Positions 1 to 9,958 of a stretch of 64,000 bases of DNA are shown piece by piece. Positions within the stretch are counted from its first letter, which is position 1, and the number at the start of each line of letters is the position of its first letter. Origin of the DNA: Myxosarcina sp. GI1 (GTDB taxonomy: Bacteria > Cyanobacteriota > Cyanobacteriia > Cyanobacteriales > Xenococcaceae). Below the pieces are notes generated by a model. That model searched no databases and was not told where the DNA came from. It was given only the letters and a program-made list of their open reading frames with translations. Both the position numbers and the translations under genes were made by a program. The stretch spans positions 1 through 64,000 of the forward strand of contig NZ_JRFE01000022.1 in NCBI RefSeq assembly GCF_000756305.1. Reading direction: 5' to 3'.

Positions 1-1101
1 GAAACCGAAACTATTACCTTCAATGCCACCAAAGTTAACGGCAAAGTAGTTGCTCCTAAAAATTTATCTTTCAATGGCGGTAAATCTAACGGAACCATAA
101 ATACGCCTACTAACCCTAAACCTACTAACCCTAAACCTACTAACCCTAAGCCTACTAACCCTAACAATCAAAACGGTCGCGACCAATCTGGAGATGACCA
201 ACATCTCCAAGTAAAAGGAAGATTCCTCTACGATGCAAATGGCGATAAGGTGATCATGAGAGGAATTGAAAATGTCGTTCGATATGGTGAGTATCAAGGT
301 TCGGGTGAATGGAATGACCCTTACGAAAATGGTTCGCTAATCGATGGCAATGGTGATAATGTTGCAGAACTTGCTAAGACTGGAGCTAACGCCACGCGCT
401 TGATAGGCGGACGACCAAACGAGTTTAAGAATGCCCTTGAAGAGGCAATAGATAATAATCTTTGGGTTTCAATCGGACACGTCGATTTCAGAGACAAACA
501 AGTCATGAAAACAATTAAGGACTACGAAGCTTACGTCACGCTTCATGCTCAGGGCGAAGTAGTTCATGAAGATGAAAACAAGTGGAGAAAAGATTCTATT
601 AAAGCAATTAAGGAAATTAGAGCACTTGGATATAAAGCCCCAATTGAAATCACCGCTGGTTTTTATGGGCAAAGATTTGAAATGATTCTGAATCAAGGTA
701 AGGCGATTTTAAATTCCGATCCTTTAAATAACGTAGTTTTCGTAACCCAAGCCTATTCAGAAATTGAGCTTAGGGGTGGAGTAACTAATACTCTTGATAA
801 ACTTCAGAACTTTCCCGCACCGATTTTAGTAGGAGCGTCTAACTTCGGTATAGGGCTAGAGAACGGCTATGGTAATAAACCCAATACTTACAAAAAAGTA
901 TGGGATGAAACTTATAAAAGAGATCTTGGCAGCTTTTATTGGGTTTGGTCAGATGCTGGATATGGTGATGTAGTTAGTTCCAACCGAAAATTTAGTGGTC
1001 TTACTTCCGTAGGTGACTATCTGGTAAACGATAGCCCTGCAAACTTAAGCTCTCATGCTCCAAAAACCGAATTTCTCTTAGATGCACAGCCACTAATGTA
1101 G
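1..1101 (+). CDS. GH5-like cellulase/mannanase-family protein, 3' part, probably catalytically dead
   Basis: The frame is open from base 1, so the true start lies to the left. The visible part begins with the end of a beta-rich domain (possibly a carbohydrate-binding module), then a linker of repeated NPKPT units (about bases 109-165), then a GH5-type (beta/alpha)8 domain. Several segments line up with bacterial GH5 mannanases, such as LAKTGANATR, ILNSDPLNN and FYWVWSDAG. The three catalytic positions do not: the usual ANE acid/base segment reads AQGE, the usual GEFG nucleophile segment reads GASNFG, and the usual His-x-Tyr reads QAY. It is probably exported, but the signal peptide is outside the window. 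I infer a carbohydrate-binding pseudoenzyme; the family assignment is from recalled motifs. Confidence 0.75.
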   Translation, partial: ETETITFNATKVNGKVVAPKNLSFNGGKSNGTINTPTNPKPTNPKPTNPKPTNPNNQNGRDQSGDDQHLQVKGRFLYDANGDKVIMRGIENVVRYGEYQGSGEWNDPYENGSLIDGNGDNVAELAKTGANATRLIGGRPNEFKNALEEAIDNNLWVSIGHVDFRDKQVMKTIKDYEAYVTLHAQGEVVHEDENKWRKDSIKAIKEIRALGYKAPIEITAGFYGQRFEMILNQGKAILNSDPLNNVVFVTQAYSEIELRGGVTNTLDKLQNFPAPILVGASNFGIGLENGYGNKPNTYKKVWDETYKRDLGSFYWVWSDAGYGDVVSSNRKFSGLTSVGDYLVNDSPANLSSHAPKTEFLLDAQPLM

Positions 1102-1264
1102 AAATGTAGATGTAATCTAAACTCAAGAAAAGATACAGTACTGTAGTATCACAAGCGCGTCACTCTCGTGCTAAGTCGTTCGATCTAATTTAAAACGAAC
1201 GACTCCGTCCAGATGGATGCCAGTGTTGCTCGACTAACTACAATATTTAACAATAAACTAATGT

Positions 1265-1303
1265 AAGTGGGATAAGAATTAAATTTCGTCCCACTTTATT
1301 TTT
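1265..1303 (+). terminator. Possible terminator hairpin after the GH5-like gene
   Basis: AAGTGGGA (1265-1272) pairs perfectly with TCCCACTT (1289-1296) across a 16-base loop and is followed by TATTTTTAT. The long loop and the 160-base distance from the stop codon keep confidence low. It could instead be the end of the neighbouring decayed insertion sequence. Confidence 0.35.
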
Positions 1304-1320
1304 ATATAAAATTTATAGCA

Positions 1321-1524
1321 TTACGCGAATACGTTAGGACATTGAGCAAAAGCAGAATCAACACATTCTTTGATATTTTCAAAGTCATAAATTCTCTGTT
1401 TCATCCAAGTTTTGAGAATAGACCACCAACGCTTGATTTTATTCAGGTCAGGCGAGTATGGTGGTAAATACCAAATTTCACATTCTGCATCAATCGCTAT
1501 TTCTTGAATGCTTTGACCTTTATC
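1321..1524 (-). pseudogene. IS630-family transposase remnant (C-terminal end)
   Basis: Reading the minus strand gives about 66 codons ending in TAA at 1321-1323. They contain WYLPPYSPDLN followed by IKRWW, which is the last DDE block of IS630-type transposases (normally PPYSPDLNPIE). The catalytic Glu of this block is Lys here, and an in-frame TAA at 1525-1527 closes the frame upstream, so the piece cannot be active. It is a relic of an insertion next to the GH5-like gene. Confidence 0.85.
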
Positions 1525-1667
1525 TTATTTTAGGTACTTGTGCCAAATAAATTTCTCGGTTGAGATTGGGAAAAGGTTAAAGGGCAAAGGGAAAAGGGAG
1601 ACTAAAGTATGTAATTAAATTTGCCTTACTACTTATTTTTCGCTTCCCTTTGATTATGTCCTAATCT

Positions 1668-1772
1668 TTATACGTAAAGCTGTATCTTGATAACCAGTGT
1701 TATTATCCCTTCAATTGCTCGATAAATTACTGGTTGGTTACAACCTAAGTTCATTCCTAAAACTAATAGCTT
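1668..1772 (-). pseudogene. Possible transposase N-terminal remnant
   Basis: A 34-codon minus-strand stretch ends in TAA at 1668-1670 and reads LVLGMNLGCNQPVIYRAIEG. It resembles the helix-turn-helix at the start of IS630-like transposases. It lies upstream, on the same strand, of the C-terminal remnant at 1321-1524, as expected if both come from one element. It is short and has no start codon, so the assignment is tentative. Confidence 0.3.
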
Positions 1773-3511
1773 TACGATAAAATTGCTTCAGCGATAAACC
1801 AATTACCTGCTAAATTAAATCTTCCCACAACAAAAATTTCTTTACCTTCCCAATAAGACTGTAATCGTTCATTTACTGTCGAATTTAAAGTAATTAACTG
1901 CCAGCGAGAAATATTATTTTGCGGTTCTTTTAAAGTAATAGCGTATTCTCCATCGCCTACATTATGAAAAGTACCTCGATAGTAATTGCCGTTAGCAGTA
2001 GTTTCGCTCGCGCAATTGGTAGGACAATTACCGTCAACGGGGTAATCTTGAGGACTATCCAGATAATATCGTTGCCAGTAAAGCCATTGGGGGTGTTCTG
2101 GCGGTAAGTTGTATAAAGGAACAACACCAGCAGGTGCATCTTTATCTGTTAGCAACGCTTCCTGTAATTTTCTAACTGATAGTTTTTGTGGCTGACAATT
2201 AGCTTCGATACATAATGCTGCTGCCATACCTGCTGCTTGTCCGATATTCATTACTACAGGCTGTAGACGAGTACTGCCATTGGCAATATGAGAGACAGAA
2301 ATATTTTTTTCGCAGACAAGTAAACCTTCGGTAGACTCTGGAACTAAAGCTTCATAGGGAATAGTGAACGGCGTACCAGTCCATCTTCCACCCCAACGTA
2401 TCGATTTGGGCTGCAAGGAAAAATCGAACCCAGGATAGTGATGATCGTTAGCATAATTACCAATAGCGACCGCGCTAACTTCTCCATTAGCATTTATGGG
2501 TAAGGGTGCGACACAGCCATTGGCTATAGGTAAAATATCATTTTCGGTAATAGTTGTTTTACCTTTTAATCTGCGACTTTCTCGATAGTAAGGGTGTAGG
2601 GCAAAAGCTGAATTTAATTGTGATTGAGGAAAAATATTTGTTGCCATACTATAGTTTGGCAACTGAGATTGAATATAAACGGCAAAGTCATAACTATGTT
2701 GATATGCTTCTGCTAAAAATTGCTTTGCTTCAGTCTCAGAAGCGATAAGGCGATTTAAATTTTCTCCATAATCATTACCTACGATCGGCCAATTAATCAT
2801 ATAGAGATTATTTTGCAGTTTGCCATAATTTAAAAAAGTTTCTGCACCATAACTAGCCCAGGCATCTCTAAAAGGCGATGAATCTTTTAAAGTATAAAAA
2901 TTTTGAGAATTATTAGAATGTTGTAGCATAAATACCCAAGTTGGAGCTTGTACGGGATATTTAGCTGTTAGTTGGTTATGTGCTACGGGCGCGCTAGGTT
3001 CGTTAAATTCTGCCTGTAATTCCCAACCCCAACGATGGGGTATTTGAGCCAACGCCAGTAAATCGCCTAATTCCGTAGCGTCGATAATAACTTTGGCTGT
3101 AACGACAAAATCTTCAAACTCAACTTTAGTAATTTTATTACCCTGTTTTACTACTGCCAGTGGTTTATAGTTATAAATACAGTTAAGATTGGGTAATTCT
3201 CTTACCCAGTTGGCGAAAATCTTGGCACCTACCTGGGGATGATAGGTAAACAAACTGACCCAAGCATTATCCAATCCTCCAGACTGTTTTTTTTGTAACT
3301 CTCTTAAATATTTACCCCACAAACCAGTTTGCCAGGCTGCTAATTCATTGCCGTCAGGCGCACAGACACCCGCACTGGTAAGCATTCCTCCTAACCAGGA
3401 AAATTCACTAACTACAGTAGTTGCTACTCCCCGACGAGCAGCTTGAATGGCGGCTGCAACTCCTCCAGTACCACCACCAACGACTAAAACTTCGGTGCTA
3501 ATTTGCTGCAT
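1772..3511 (-). CDS. FAD-dependent oxidoreductase (FAD_oxidored family)
   Basis: The protein has 579 residues and opens with a Rossmann FAD-binding motif, GGGTGG at residues 12-17, followed by an acidic/polar strand end. Its N-terminal region (WLGGMLTSAGVCAPDGNE) and the later VSHIANGSTRLQP and GQAAGMAAALC blocks fit the FAD_oxidored family, whose members are often annotated only as FAD-dependent oxidoreductases. The C-terminal ~80 residues form a small beta-rich region. No signal peptide is evident and the substrate is unknown. It is followed 17 bases away by the DUF2854 gene on the same strand (which lies upstream in transcription), so the two may be co-transcribed. Confidence 0.8.
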   Translation of the reverse strand: MQQISTEVLVVGGGTGGVAAAIQAARRGVATTVVSEFSWLGGMLTSAGVCAPDGNELAAWQTGLWGKYLRELQKKQSGGLDNAWVSLFTYHPQVGAKIFANWVRELPNLNCIYNYKPLAVVKQGNKITKVEFEDFVVTAKVIIDATELGDLLALAQIPHRWGWELQAEFNEPSAPVAHNQLTAKYPVQAPTWVFMLQHSNNSQNFYTLKDSSPFRDAWASYGAETFLNYGKLQNNLYMINWPIVGNDYGENLNRLIASETEAKQFLAEAYQHSYDFAVYIQSQLPNYSMATNIFPQSQLNSAFALHPYYRESRRLKGKTTITENDILPIANGCVAPLPINANGEVSAVAIGNYANDHHYPGFDFSLQPKSIRWGGRWTGTPFTIPYEALVPESTEGLLVCEKNISVSHIANGSTRLQPVVMNIGQAAGMAAALCIEANCQPQKLSVRKLQEALLTDKDAPAGVVPLYNLPPEHPQWLYWQRYYLDSPQDYPVDGNCPTNCASETTANGNYYRGTFHNVGDGEYAITLKEPQNNISRWQLITLNSTVNERLQSYWEGKEIFVVGRFNLAGNWFIAEAILS

Positions 3512-3528
3512 CGAGTAATTAGTTGAAC

Positions 3529-4104
3529 TTATTCTTCATTTTCAGCTTTTTCCTTCTCGGTGCGATCGCATTTAATTAATGCCAGATCGATTCTCGATTT
3601 ATCTGGTTGAGTAATTACCGCTTTAATATTAGGACCGAAAAACTTCTCTATTTTTTCTTGCTTTTCTTGCCACTGTTCGAGAGATATAAATGGCGAATTG
3701 AACTGCATCAGTAAAGTATAAGCACCGTCTGTTTTAGTTTCTTGAATGCCAATTAATACTGGTCGATCTTCGTCAGTCGGACTCAAGCCGAGTCGTTCTA
3801 GAGATTCATCCAAATGTGCTTCTTGTCCGTAACGGTAGCGAGTTACATCTTTTCTCAACTGGGTTTGGGTTGCGGTTGCCTGTTCGCGCAGCGCAACAAT
3901 TTCTGGTGGAGTTTCTTTGGTGTAGGGAATTGGTTTTAGTTCGGCAGCCTTAAGAGCAAAACCTCCTAATAACAAGGGAATACCGTAAAAGAATCCTGCT
4001 AAATTAAGTGTAGGTTTACCGACCGCATAAGCATAAAAACCGATCGTCGTTAAAATGCCACCTACGGTCAAACCAACAGCAGCTAAAGGTATTTTGCGAA
4101 ACAT
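3529..4104 (-). CDS. DUF2854 family membrane protein
   Basis: This 191-residue protein has two hydrophobic helices near the N-terminus (about residues 8-28 and 34-52), then a soluble, charged domain with LGLSPTDEDRPVLIGI. This layout matches DUF2854, a family conserved in cyanobacteria and in chloroplasts of plants. The role is not established to my knowledge. The C-terminus is very rich in Glu and Lys. It lies just upstream of the FAD oxidoreductase gene with 17 bases between them, so a shared transcript is likely. Confidence 0.8.
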   Translation of the reverse strand: MFRKIPLAAVGLTVGGILTTIGFYAYAVGKPTLNLAGFFYGIPLLLGGFALKAAELKPIPYTKETPPEIVALREQATATQTQLRKDVTRYRYGQEAHLDESLERLGLSPTDEDRPVLIGIQETKTDGAYTLLMQFNSPFISLEQWQEKQEKIEKFFGPNIKAVITQPDKSRIDLALIKCDRTEKEKAENEE

Positions 4105-4185
4105 AAGCTAGAAAATATTGTTTAAATTTGTCAATATTGTCTATTCTAGAGCTATGGGACACGTTAATTTAACTTAAAGCAAGAT

Positions 4186-4374
4186 ATGGATAAAGCTACT
4201 ATTAAATCTAAAGTTGCCGAAATTGAAACCAAGCGCGAACTATTAGTCAACTTGTTAGAAGACCCTAGTATCGGTACTTTAAGAGTAGATGTCGATCAGG
4301 CACTAGAAGAATTAGATGAATTAGTTGAAGAATTTCACGAAACTTTTCCTGAAGAAAAAAATTCTAATGTTTAG
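4186..4374 (+). CDS. Small acidic conserved hypothetical protein
   Basis: The ORF encodes 62 residues, highly acidic and predicted almost entirely helical (IETKRELLVNLLEDPS, then ALEELDELVEEFHETFPEE). There is no membrane segment and no Cys. It is divergent from the DUF2854 gene, with 81 bases between the starts. I do not recognise a named family. The regular charge pattern and codon use look like a real small cyanobacterial protein, possibly a helical-hairpin protein. Confidence 0.65.
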   Translation: MDKATIKSKVAEIETKRELLVNLLEDPSIGTLRVDVDQALEELDELVEEFHETFPEEKNSNV

Positions 4375-4409
4375 CTTTGGTAGGCATGACTAAAGTTATC
4401 GCGATTAAA

Positions 4410-4445
4410 AGTAGCGGAGGCGCGTCTGGCGATCGCTATTCTAAA
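4410..4445. repeat. Short GC-rich palindromic repeat containing HIP1-like core
   Basis: The segment around GTAGCGGAGGCG and CTGGCGATCGCTA is markedly more GC-rich than the AT-rich gap around it (4375-4642) and can fold on itself. It resembles the small dispersed palindromic repeats of cyanobacteria. A related GC-rich unit occurs near 10296-10330 and another inside the start of sbpA. Confidence 0.4.
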
Positions 4446-4642
4446 CGCCAGTCAAGAATTGCTGGATCGAAATTCTTTTTGTTGTTTGTCGCTAGTTAAT
4501 ACTACAAAATCTTTTATTAGAGAGTAACATGAGTGTTATAGCAGTGGCTTTGACAGCAGGTTATGCCAAAGCTAGTTACTTTGCTACTGCTTTTAGAAAT
4601 AAGATTTTGTCCTGGTGAATCACAACACATGATTTTGCCATT

Positions 4643-6316
4643 CTATTGGGCTTCGCTTGGCTGTAACTCTTCCAAAATTGTAAACCGTACGTGATTTAGA
4701 GCCAGTTCGCCGATGGAAACTTTTTCTTTGTCTACTGGCATTCCTTCACTAGTTAAAGTTTCAAAAGAAGTGTCTTTTGCCATTTCCGCATGATACCAAG
4801 CCAGTCCCATAAAAAAGCGGGTGGGATAAGGACCTCCTTCTAAGATGTCGTCGGGGTTAGACTCCATTGGTAGCCAGCCATAGTCGGGAAGATAAAACTC
4901 CATCCAAACGTGATTGTAATCAGGTTGAAGGGGATTATGTTTATTGTTGGGATGGGGAGGGCATTTATAACGTCCTACAGTACGACAGGCAATACCATTG
5001 AGACGACACAAAGCTAAAAGTAAACCTAAATATTCGCCACAAGAACCGACACCCCGTCTGAGGACAATATCGGGCGTATCGATGTGAGGTTTAATGCCGT
5101 AGGTTAGTTTGTCATAAACATAGTTGCGAATACTGTAGACTTTTCGCAATAGATTGGTTTCTCTGCTTACGGCATCATTAGCAGCGCGTTGAATTATTTC
5201 GCTGTTCATAGCCAAATTATCGTTATCGACTAAATATTTGGCGGCAAATTCTTCGGAAAGTTCACTCAGGTTTTCACAGTCGCGGGGTTTAATTTGATAT
5301 TTAATACTCCAGACTTCGATAATTGCCCTCCAACCAAAAACGTGACGTTCTTCCGAATTTAATTTATCGAATTTAAAAACGGCGATTCTCTGTCCATCTT
5401 TGACTTCTTCGGTAAAGGGGATTCCGATCGCTTCTACCTCTCTAATCTTTTGACGGTCGGTTTCAGCAGGTAGAGCGATGCGCCATTCTAAATCTTTTAA
5501 CTCTACAGGATCGAGAGGCGAAATTTCTTCGGCGTAGGACATTTCGATCGCATAGCCATTAGAAAGGGCATATTTCTGGTCTGGATAGTAGCAAAAGTGT
5601 AGGGGATGGATAAAAGTGCGATCGCGATACTGTAATTCGTAGTTGGGTTCGGCGTTAGGATTATCGCGGATATAAACTTCGCGGTCGGCATAAGCGACAT
5701 ACAGGGTTTCTTTGCCGTCAGAATTAGGAGCAAAAGCCAGTCCCGTAGGCGACTCAAAGGGAGTCAGGACGCTAAAAATAGTCTCTCCCGTAGCGCGATC
5801 GAGACAGTAGACGGTTTGTTCGAGCGTATCACTGAGCCAAATATGTTCTTCGGTGACGGTAATGTTTTCCAAACCAATCCCAGGGGTGTAAAAATGGGTG
5901 ATTTTGCTGGCGCGATCGCGACTGTAAATAAGAATTTGCCCCAATCTTTGACTGGTAATATAAATGGTAGATTGCCAAACGGCGATCCCATCAGCATCGC
6001 TATCGAGGCGGACAAATACCTCTGGTTTGAGTATGTCGTCATCGAGAGAACAATAATAAACGCTTTCGCGATTGGTAAACCAAAGACGATCTTCAGCGAT
6101 CGCCAAACCCGTGGCACCTAAAAAATCCGACCAGTTATGAGAGTTGACAATAACGGTATTATCTGTAGCGGGGTCGATCTTTAATAAATAGCCGTTTCTC
6201 GAATCGATCGCCCACAAATAACCTTGATAAAAGACAATACCGTAAATCGAACTTGCCGCGATCGGTCTAATAGTTTTGGAGGTGCTGACAGAAGTGACTA
6301 TTTTAGAGATGGTCAT
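4643..6316 (-). CDS. Beta-propeller/transglutaminase-like fusion protein
   Basis: The protein has 557 residues. Residues about 15-270 form repeated NHL/SMP-30-like blades (for example YLWAIDSRNGYLLKIDP and YVAYADREVYIRD). Residues about 280-370 form a beta-rich linker, and residues about 395-500 a transglutaminase-like domain. The presumed catalytic triad is visible: Cys426 in GVGSCGEY, His469 in YNHVWMEF and Asp489 in SNPDD. No signal peptide or membrane helix is seen, so it may be cytoplasmic. The family includes peptidases and amidases as well as true transglutaminases, so the reaction cannot be named. The fusion to a propeller suggests binding to a protein or polymer substrate. Confidence 0.8.
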   Translation of the reverse strand: MTISKIVTSVSTSKTIRPIAASSIYGIVFYQGYLWAIDSRNGYLLKIDPATDNTVIVNSHNWSDFLGATGLAIAEDRLWFTNRESVYYCSLDDDILKPEVFVRLDSDADGIAVWQSTIYITSQRLGQILIYSRDRASKITHFYTPGIGLENITVTEEHIWLSDTLEQTVYCLDRATGETIFSVLTPFESPTGLAFAPNSDGKETLYVAYADREVYIRDNPNAEPNYELQYRDRTFIHPLHFCYYPDQKYALSNGYAIEMSYAEEISPLDPVELKDLEWRIALPAETDRQKIREVEAIGIPFTEEVKDGQRIAVFKFDKLNSEERHVFGWRAIIEVWSIKYQIKPRDCENLSELSEEFAAKYLVDNDNLAMNSEIIQRAANDAVSRETNLLRKVYSIRNYVYDKLTYGIKPHIDTPDIVLRRGVGSCGEYLGLLLALCRLNGIACRTVGRYKCPPHPNNKHNPLQPDYNHVWMEFYLPDYGWLPMESNPDDILEGGPYPTRFFMGLAWYHAEMAKDTSFETLTSEGMPVDKEKVSIGELALNHVRFTILEELQPSEAQ

Positions 6317-6784
6317 TGGTTAGTAGTTGTTTGATATTTAAGTTTTATAGCAGGTTTCGCGTAAAATAGAGTCGATCGAATCAGGCTTGAGTTATTAAGA
6401 CTTTACTAAATTTAAAATTTCACCTTGCCCTCGGTCAAAACCGCTATACTTCATAAGCTTTAGGCTCTAATCTTTTAGAAATATGTTTCCTAAAACTGAG
6501 GAGTTTCAAACATAATATTTCAGAACAGGCTTGACATAAAGCCCAAAGCCTCGTCCTTGCAAAACTATAGAAACTGGAGTTGGCTCGCCATTAAGCTTTG
6601 TTGTTCTCCAAGGTCAATTAACTAAGGAGATGTACATAATAGTAGCAACAACTAGATCGGTAAATTCGATCTATCAATACTTATTGCTTGAATTGTTAAT
6701 TTTCAAGTTTGACAATTTATAGCTGTATGAGTTTAATCTTCAAATACAAGTTTTCAACTAGCATTTCTTATCATAAATTTTCCC
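6317..6784. other. 468-base intergenic region before the P-type ATPase gene
   Basis: The region is AT-rich and without a convincing gene. It holds a perfect 7-bp inverted repeat, TAGATCG/CGATCTA (6653-6659 and 6667-6673), 110 bases before the GTG start, which could be an operator or leader hairpin. I looked for a yybP-ykoY-type leader, common before cation ATPases elsewhere, and did not see its conserved segments. Confidence 0.5.
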
Positions 6785-9598
6785 GTGAACCCATCAGATC
6801 GCTCTAATTCTTTGCCCGCTATCCAACATCCCTGGCATACGCTACCTGTTGCTAATACCCTCGAATTACTCAATAGTAATATTGAAAACGGACTAACTTC
6901 GGCTCAAGTAGAAAGACGACTAAAACACTACGGCAAAAATGAAATTGAAGAATCCGCAGGACATAGCAACTGGGAAATTTTACTCGATCAGTTCAAAGAC
7001 ATCATGTTATTGATGCTGATTGCGGTGGCAGTCATTTCGGGAATTCTCGATTTAGTCAAGTTGAAAGAGGGAGGTAATACGTCTGGAGAACTACCCTTCA
7101 AAGATACGATCGCCATTATGTCTATTGTTATTCTCAATGGAGTTTTAGGTTATCTACAGGAAAGCCGCGCTGAAAAAGCCCTGGCTGCTCTGAAAAATAT
7201 GACTTCCCCTTTGGTAGAAGTGCTGCGTAATGGCAAGAAAGTTGAGGTAGATGCCCCCAACCTCGTACCTGGAGATATTATTTTCCTCGAAGCTGGCGAT
7301 CGCTTGTGTGCTGACGGACAGATATTAGAGGCGGCAAACCTGCAAATTCAAGAATCGGCTTTAACGGGAGAAGCACACGCCGTAACCAAACGCTGCCAAG
7401 AAGGTTTGAACGAAGATACTTTAATTGGCGATCGCGTCAATATGGTTTTTGCTGGTACGGAGGTATTACAAGGCAGAGCCAAAGTAATCGTCACTAAAAC
7501 GGGTATGGCTACCGAGTTGGGTAAAATAGCTCAGATGTTGCAGTCGGTAGAACAGGAAGATACGCCTTTGCAGCAAAGAATGAATCAGTTGGGACAGGTG
7601 TTAGTAACTGGTTCGATGATTTTGGTAGCAATTGTCATTATTATTGGCGTAATTGCTGGCGGTTGGGATGCCCTGCAAGATTTAGTCGAAGTTTCTCTAT
7701 CGATGGCGGTGGCAGTAGTACCCGAAGGTTTGCCCGCCGTTATTACCGTTACTCTGGCATTAGGAACCCAACGAATGGTCAAACGCCACGCCCTGATTCG
7801 CAAGCTACCTGCGGTTGAAACTTTGGGTTCTGTCGATACTATTTGTTCCGATAAAACGGGAACTCTAACACAAAACAAGATGGTAGTGCAGCAGGTAGAA
7901 TGTGTAGCGGGTTCTTGGATAGTTACAGGAGAGGGATATCAGCCATCTGGACAATTTAAAACCAATAGCAATTTAGCAATCGAACCTGCTAACCATTCCG
8001 AATTAGAAATTTTATTGCTTGCCAGCATACTATGTAACGATGCTACTCTGGCGCAAAATGATAAACAAGAATGGCAGATTATCGGCGATCCTACCGAAGG
8101 AGCATTATTATCTTTAGCTGGTAAAGCAGGTTTCGACCAACCTACACTTAACAGCAAAATCCGCAGAGTTACCGAGTTTCCCTTTTCCTCAGAACGCAAA
8201 CGGATGAGCGTTGTTTGTAATCTAGGAGCATATCGGGATAAATCGATTGCGGGAATAGAAAGTTACGAGTTAATTTTGTTTGCTAAAGGTTCGCCAGAAT
8301 TAATTTTAGAAAGGTGCAGTTTTTGGCAACAGGGCGATCGCATCTTACCTTTAACCGACACAGAACGCGATCGCATTATGGCAACCAATGACCGTATGGC
8401 AGCTAACGCTTTAAGGATTTTGGCATTGGCATACAAACCCCTGGCGGAAGTTCCCTCAGAAGCTGCTGCCGAAGCTACCGAGAGCAACCTAATTTGGTTG
8501 GGATTAGTGGGCATGATGGATGCACCGCGCACTGAAGTTAAAGATGCAGTGGCAGAATGTCTGCAAGCGGGCATTCGCCCAATAATGATTACGGGGGATC
8601 ATCAGCTAACTGCTAAGGCGATCGCCCAAAGTTTGGGCATTGCCACTCAGAGCGATCGCGTACTCAATGGACAACAGCTAGAACAACTTTCGCAAGCAGA
8701 TTTAGAACGGGAAGTAGCAGAAGTAAGTATTTACGCCCGTGTTTCTCCCGAACATAAGTTACGCATTGTGCAGGCATTACAAAAACAGGGTAAATTCGTG
8801 GCGATGACTGGAGATGGAGTCAACGATGCGCCAGCCCTCAAACAAGCCGATATCGGTATTGCTATGGGCATTACAGGGACGGACGTAAGTAAAGAAGCCA
8901 GCGATATGGTGTTGCTCGATGACAATTTTGCTACTATCGTTGCCGCTACCGAAGAAGGCAGAGTAGTCTATAGCAACATTCGCCGCTTTATTAAATATAT
9001 TCTGGGAAGTAATATTGGAGAAGTAATCGTGATTGCTACCGCACCAATAATCGGACTTTCCGATGTTCCCCTAACTCCGTTACAAATTCTCTGGATGAAC
9101 TTAGTTACCGATGGTTTACCAGCTTTGGCTTTAGCGGTCGAACCTCCCGAACCTAACATTATGAATCGTCCTCCGTTAAATCCCCAAGAAAGTATTTTTG
9201 CTAGAGGTTTGGGTCTTTACATCATTCGCATCGGTATTATTTTTTCTATTATTACCATTACTCTTATGGTTTCGGCTTATGAAGCTTTTCCCGACACCTG
9301 GCGTACGATGGTATTTACTACCCTGTGTATCGCTCAAATGGGACACGCTCTAGCGGTGCGATCGCACGAACGTTTGACTTTAGAAATTAATCCTTTTTCC
9401 AATCCTTACTTACTCGTTTCGGTTGCAGTTACTACTGTTTTACAGCTAATGCTAATTTACGTACCGCCATTACGCAGTTTCTTCGGAACGCAAGTGTTAA
9501 CGGGAGGGCAATTATTAATTTGCCTGGGTTTTAGTATGCTAATGTTTGTTTGGGTGGAACTAGAAAAGTTATTTATTCGTTTTTTCATTAAAAGATAA
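6785..9598 (+). CDS. P2A-type Ca2+-transporting ATPase (PacL-like)
   Basis: The 937-residue protein begins at GTG. It shows the full P-type ATPase set: TGEA actuator loop, phosphorylated Asp356 in [14 protein letters not shown] in the nucleotide domain, TGDHQLTA and [10 protein letters not shown]. The membrane motifs PEGLPAV, SNIGEV and NLVTDGLPA carry the residues that bind Ca2+ in SERCA-type pumps, so Ca2+ export is the likely job, with Mn2+ possible. It acts in the cytoplasmic membrane with about ten helices. A close paralogue of almost the same length lies at 44733-47543. It stands alone on its transcript as far as can be seen. Confidence 0.92.
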   Translation: MNPSDRSNSLPAIQHPWHTLPVANTLELLNSNIENGLTSAQVERRLKHYGKNEIEESAGHSNWEILLDQFKDIMLLMLIAVAVISGILDLVKLKEGGNTSGELPFKDTIAIMSIVILNGVLGYLQESRAEKALAALKNMTSPLVEVLRNGKKVEVDAPNLVPGDIIFLEAGDRLCADGQILEAANLQIQESALTGEAHAVTKRCQEGLNEDTLIGDRVNMVFAGTEVLQGRAKVIVTKTGMATELGKIAQMLQSVEQEDTPLQQRMNQLGQVLVTGSMILVAIVIIIGVIAGGWDALQDLVEVSLSMAVAVVPEGLPAVITVTLALGTQRMVKRHALIRKLPAVETLGSVDTICSDKTGTLTQNKMVVQQVECVAGSWIVTGEGYQPSGQFKTNSNLAIEPANHSELEILLLASILCNDATLAQNDKQEWQIIGDPTEGALLSLAGKAGFDQPTLNSKIRRVTEFPFSSERKRMSVVCNLGAYRDKSIAGIESYELILFAKGSPELILERCSFWQQGDRILPLTDTERDRIMATNDRMAANALRILALAYKPLAEVPSEAAAEATESNLIWLGLVGMMDAPRTEVKDAVAECLQAGIRPIMITGDHQLTAKAIAQSLGIATQSDRVLNGQQLEQLSQADLEREVAEVSIYARVSPEHKLRIVQALQKQGKFVAMTGDGVNDAPALKQADIGIAMGITGTDVSKEASDMVLLDDNFATIVAATEEGRVVYSNIRRFIKYILGSNIGEVIVIATAPIIGLSDVPLTPLQILWMNLVTDGLPALALAVEPPEPNIMNRPPLNPQESIFARGLGLYIIRIGIIFSIITITLMVSAYEAFPDTWRTMVFTTLCIAQMGHALAVRSHERLTLEINPFSNPYLLVSVAVTTVLQLMLIYVPPLRSFFGTQVLTGGQLLICLGFSMLMFVWVELEKLFIRFFIKR

Positions 9599-9958
9599 GA
9601 TAAGTAGCGTAACAATAATGTACTTACGTAATGCTAACAATAGCTACAAATCTTTCGTAAATTACGCGATCGCGTAATTCAGTGGCAATCAGAAACACCT
9701 CTAAGCGATCGCAATCGTTGGCGTTCGATAAATGTACAAATCACTTGGTACTCCAATTGACTCAGTTGCCAAAAGTGTCCGTAATATAAGAAAATACGCT
9801 TTCCCTATTGTCTTTAGAAGATACTAACAAAGTTGAAGCTTACTTTGATTATCTAATTGAAGCTCTTTCATAGATAATAAAGACAATCTTCAAGCGATCG
9901 TCTCAAATAGCTAGCGATCGCTGCAAAACTTACCAAACATATCATTTTAAAAATTATT
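9599..9958. other. 360-base intergenic region between the ATPase and PII-like genes
   Basis: No gene is visible. A short frame ending near 9870 (LEDTNKVEAYFDYLIEAL) has no start codon and may be a coding relic. Several GCGATCGC-type octamers occur (for example around 9666 and 9706). Confidence 0.45.

Larger units (their letters stand above)
1102..1771. other. 670-base gene-poor stretch with inverted repeats and transposase remnants
   Basis: It holds a 9-bp inverted repeat (AGTCGTTCG/CGAACGACT, 1174-1182 and 1196-1204), an 8-bp inverted repeat at 1265-1296 followed by a T-rich run, two minus-strand pieces that look like one decayed IS630-type transposase, and a purine-rich AAGGG-like repeat near 1570-1600. 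No intact gene is visible. Confidence 0.7.

Noticed and set aside
2420-2440. GAACCC-type T-loop-like strings suggesting tRNA genes
   Set aside because: They fall inside coding regions and no cloverleaf could be built around them.
4393-4620. Two short plus-strand ORFs (37 and 29 codons) between the small acidic protein and the transglutaminase fusion
   Set aside because: No ribosome-binding sites, and the first runs through a dispersed GC-rich repeat; composition is not convincing.
6630-6725. 30-codon ORF beginning MYIIVATTRSV before the P-type ATPase
   Set aside because: The AAGGAG directly touches the ATG, which is too close for a ribosome-binding site, and the sequence has no protein-like pattern.
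6317-6784. Mn2+ (yybP-ykoY) riboswitch before the cation ATPase
   Set aside because: None of the conserved segments of that class is visible.
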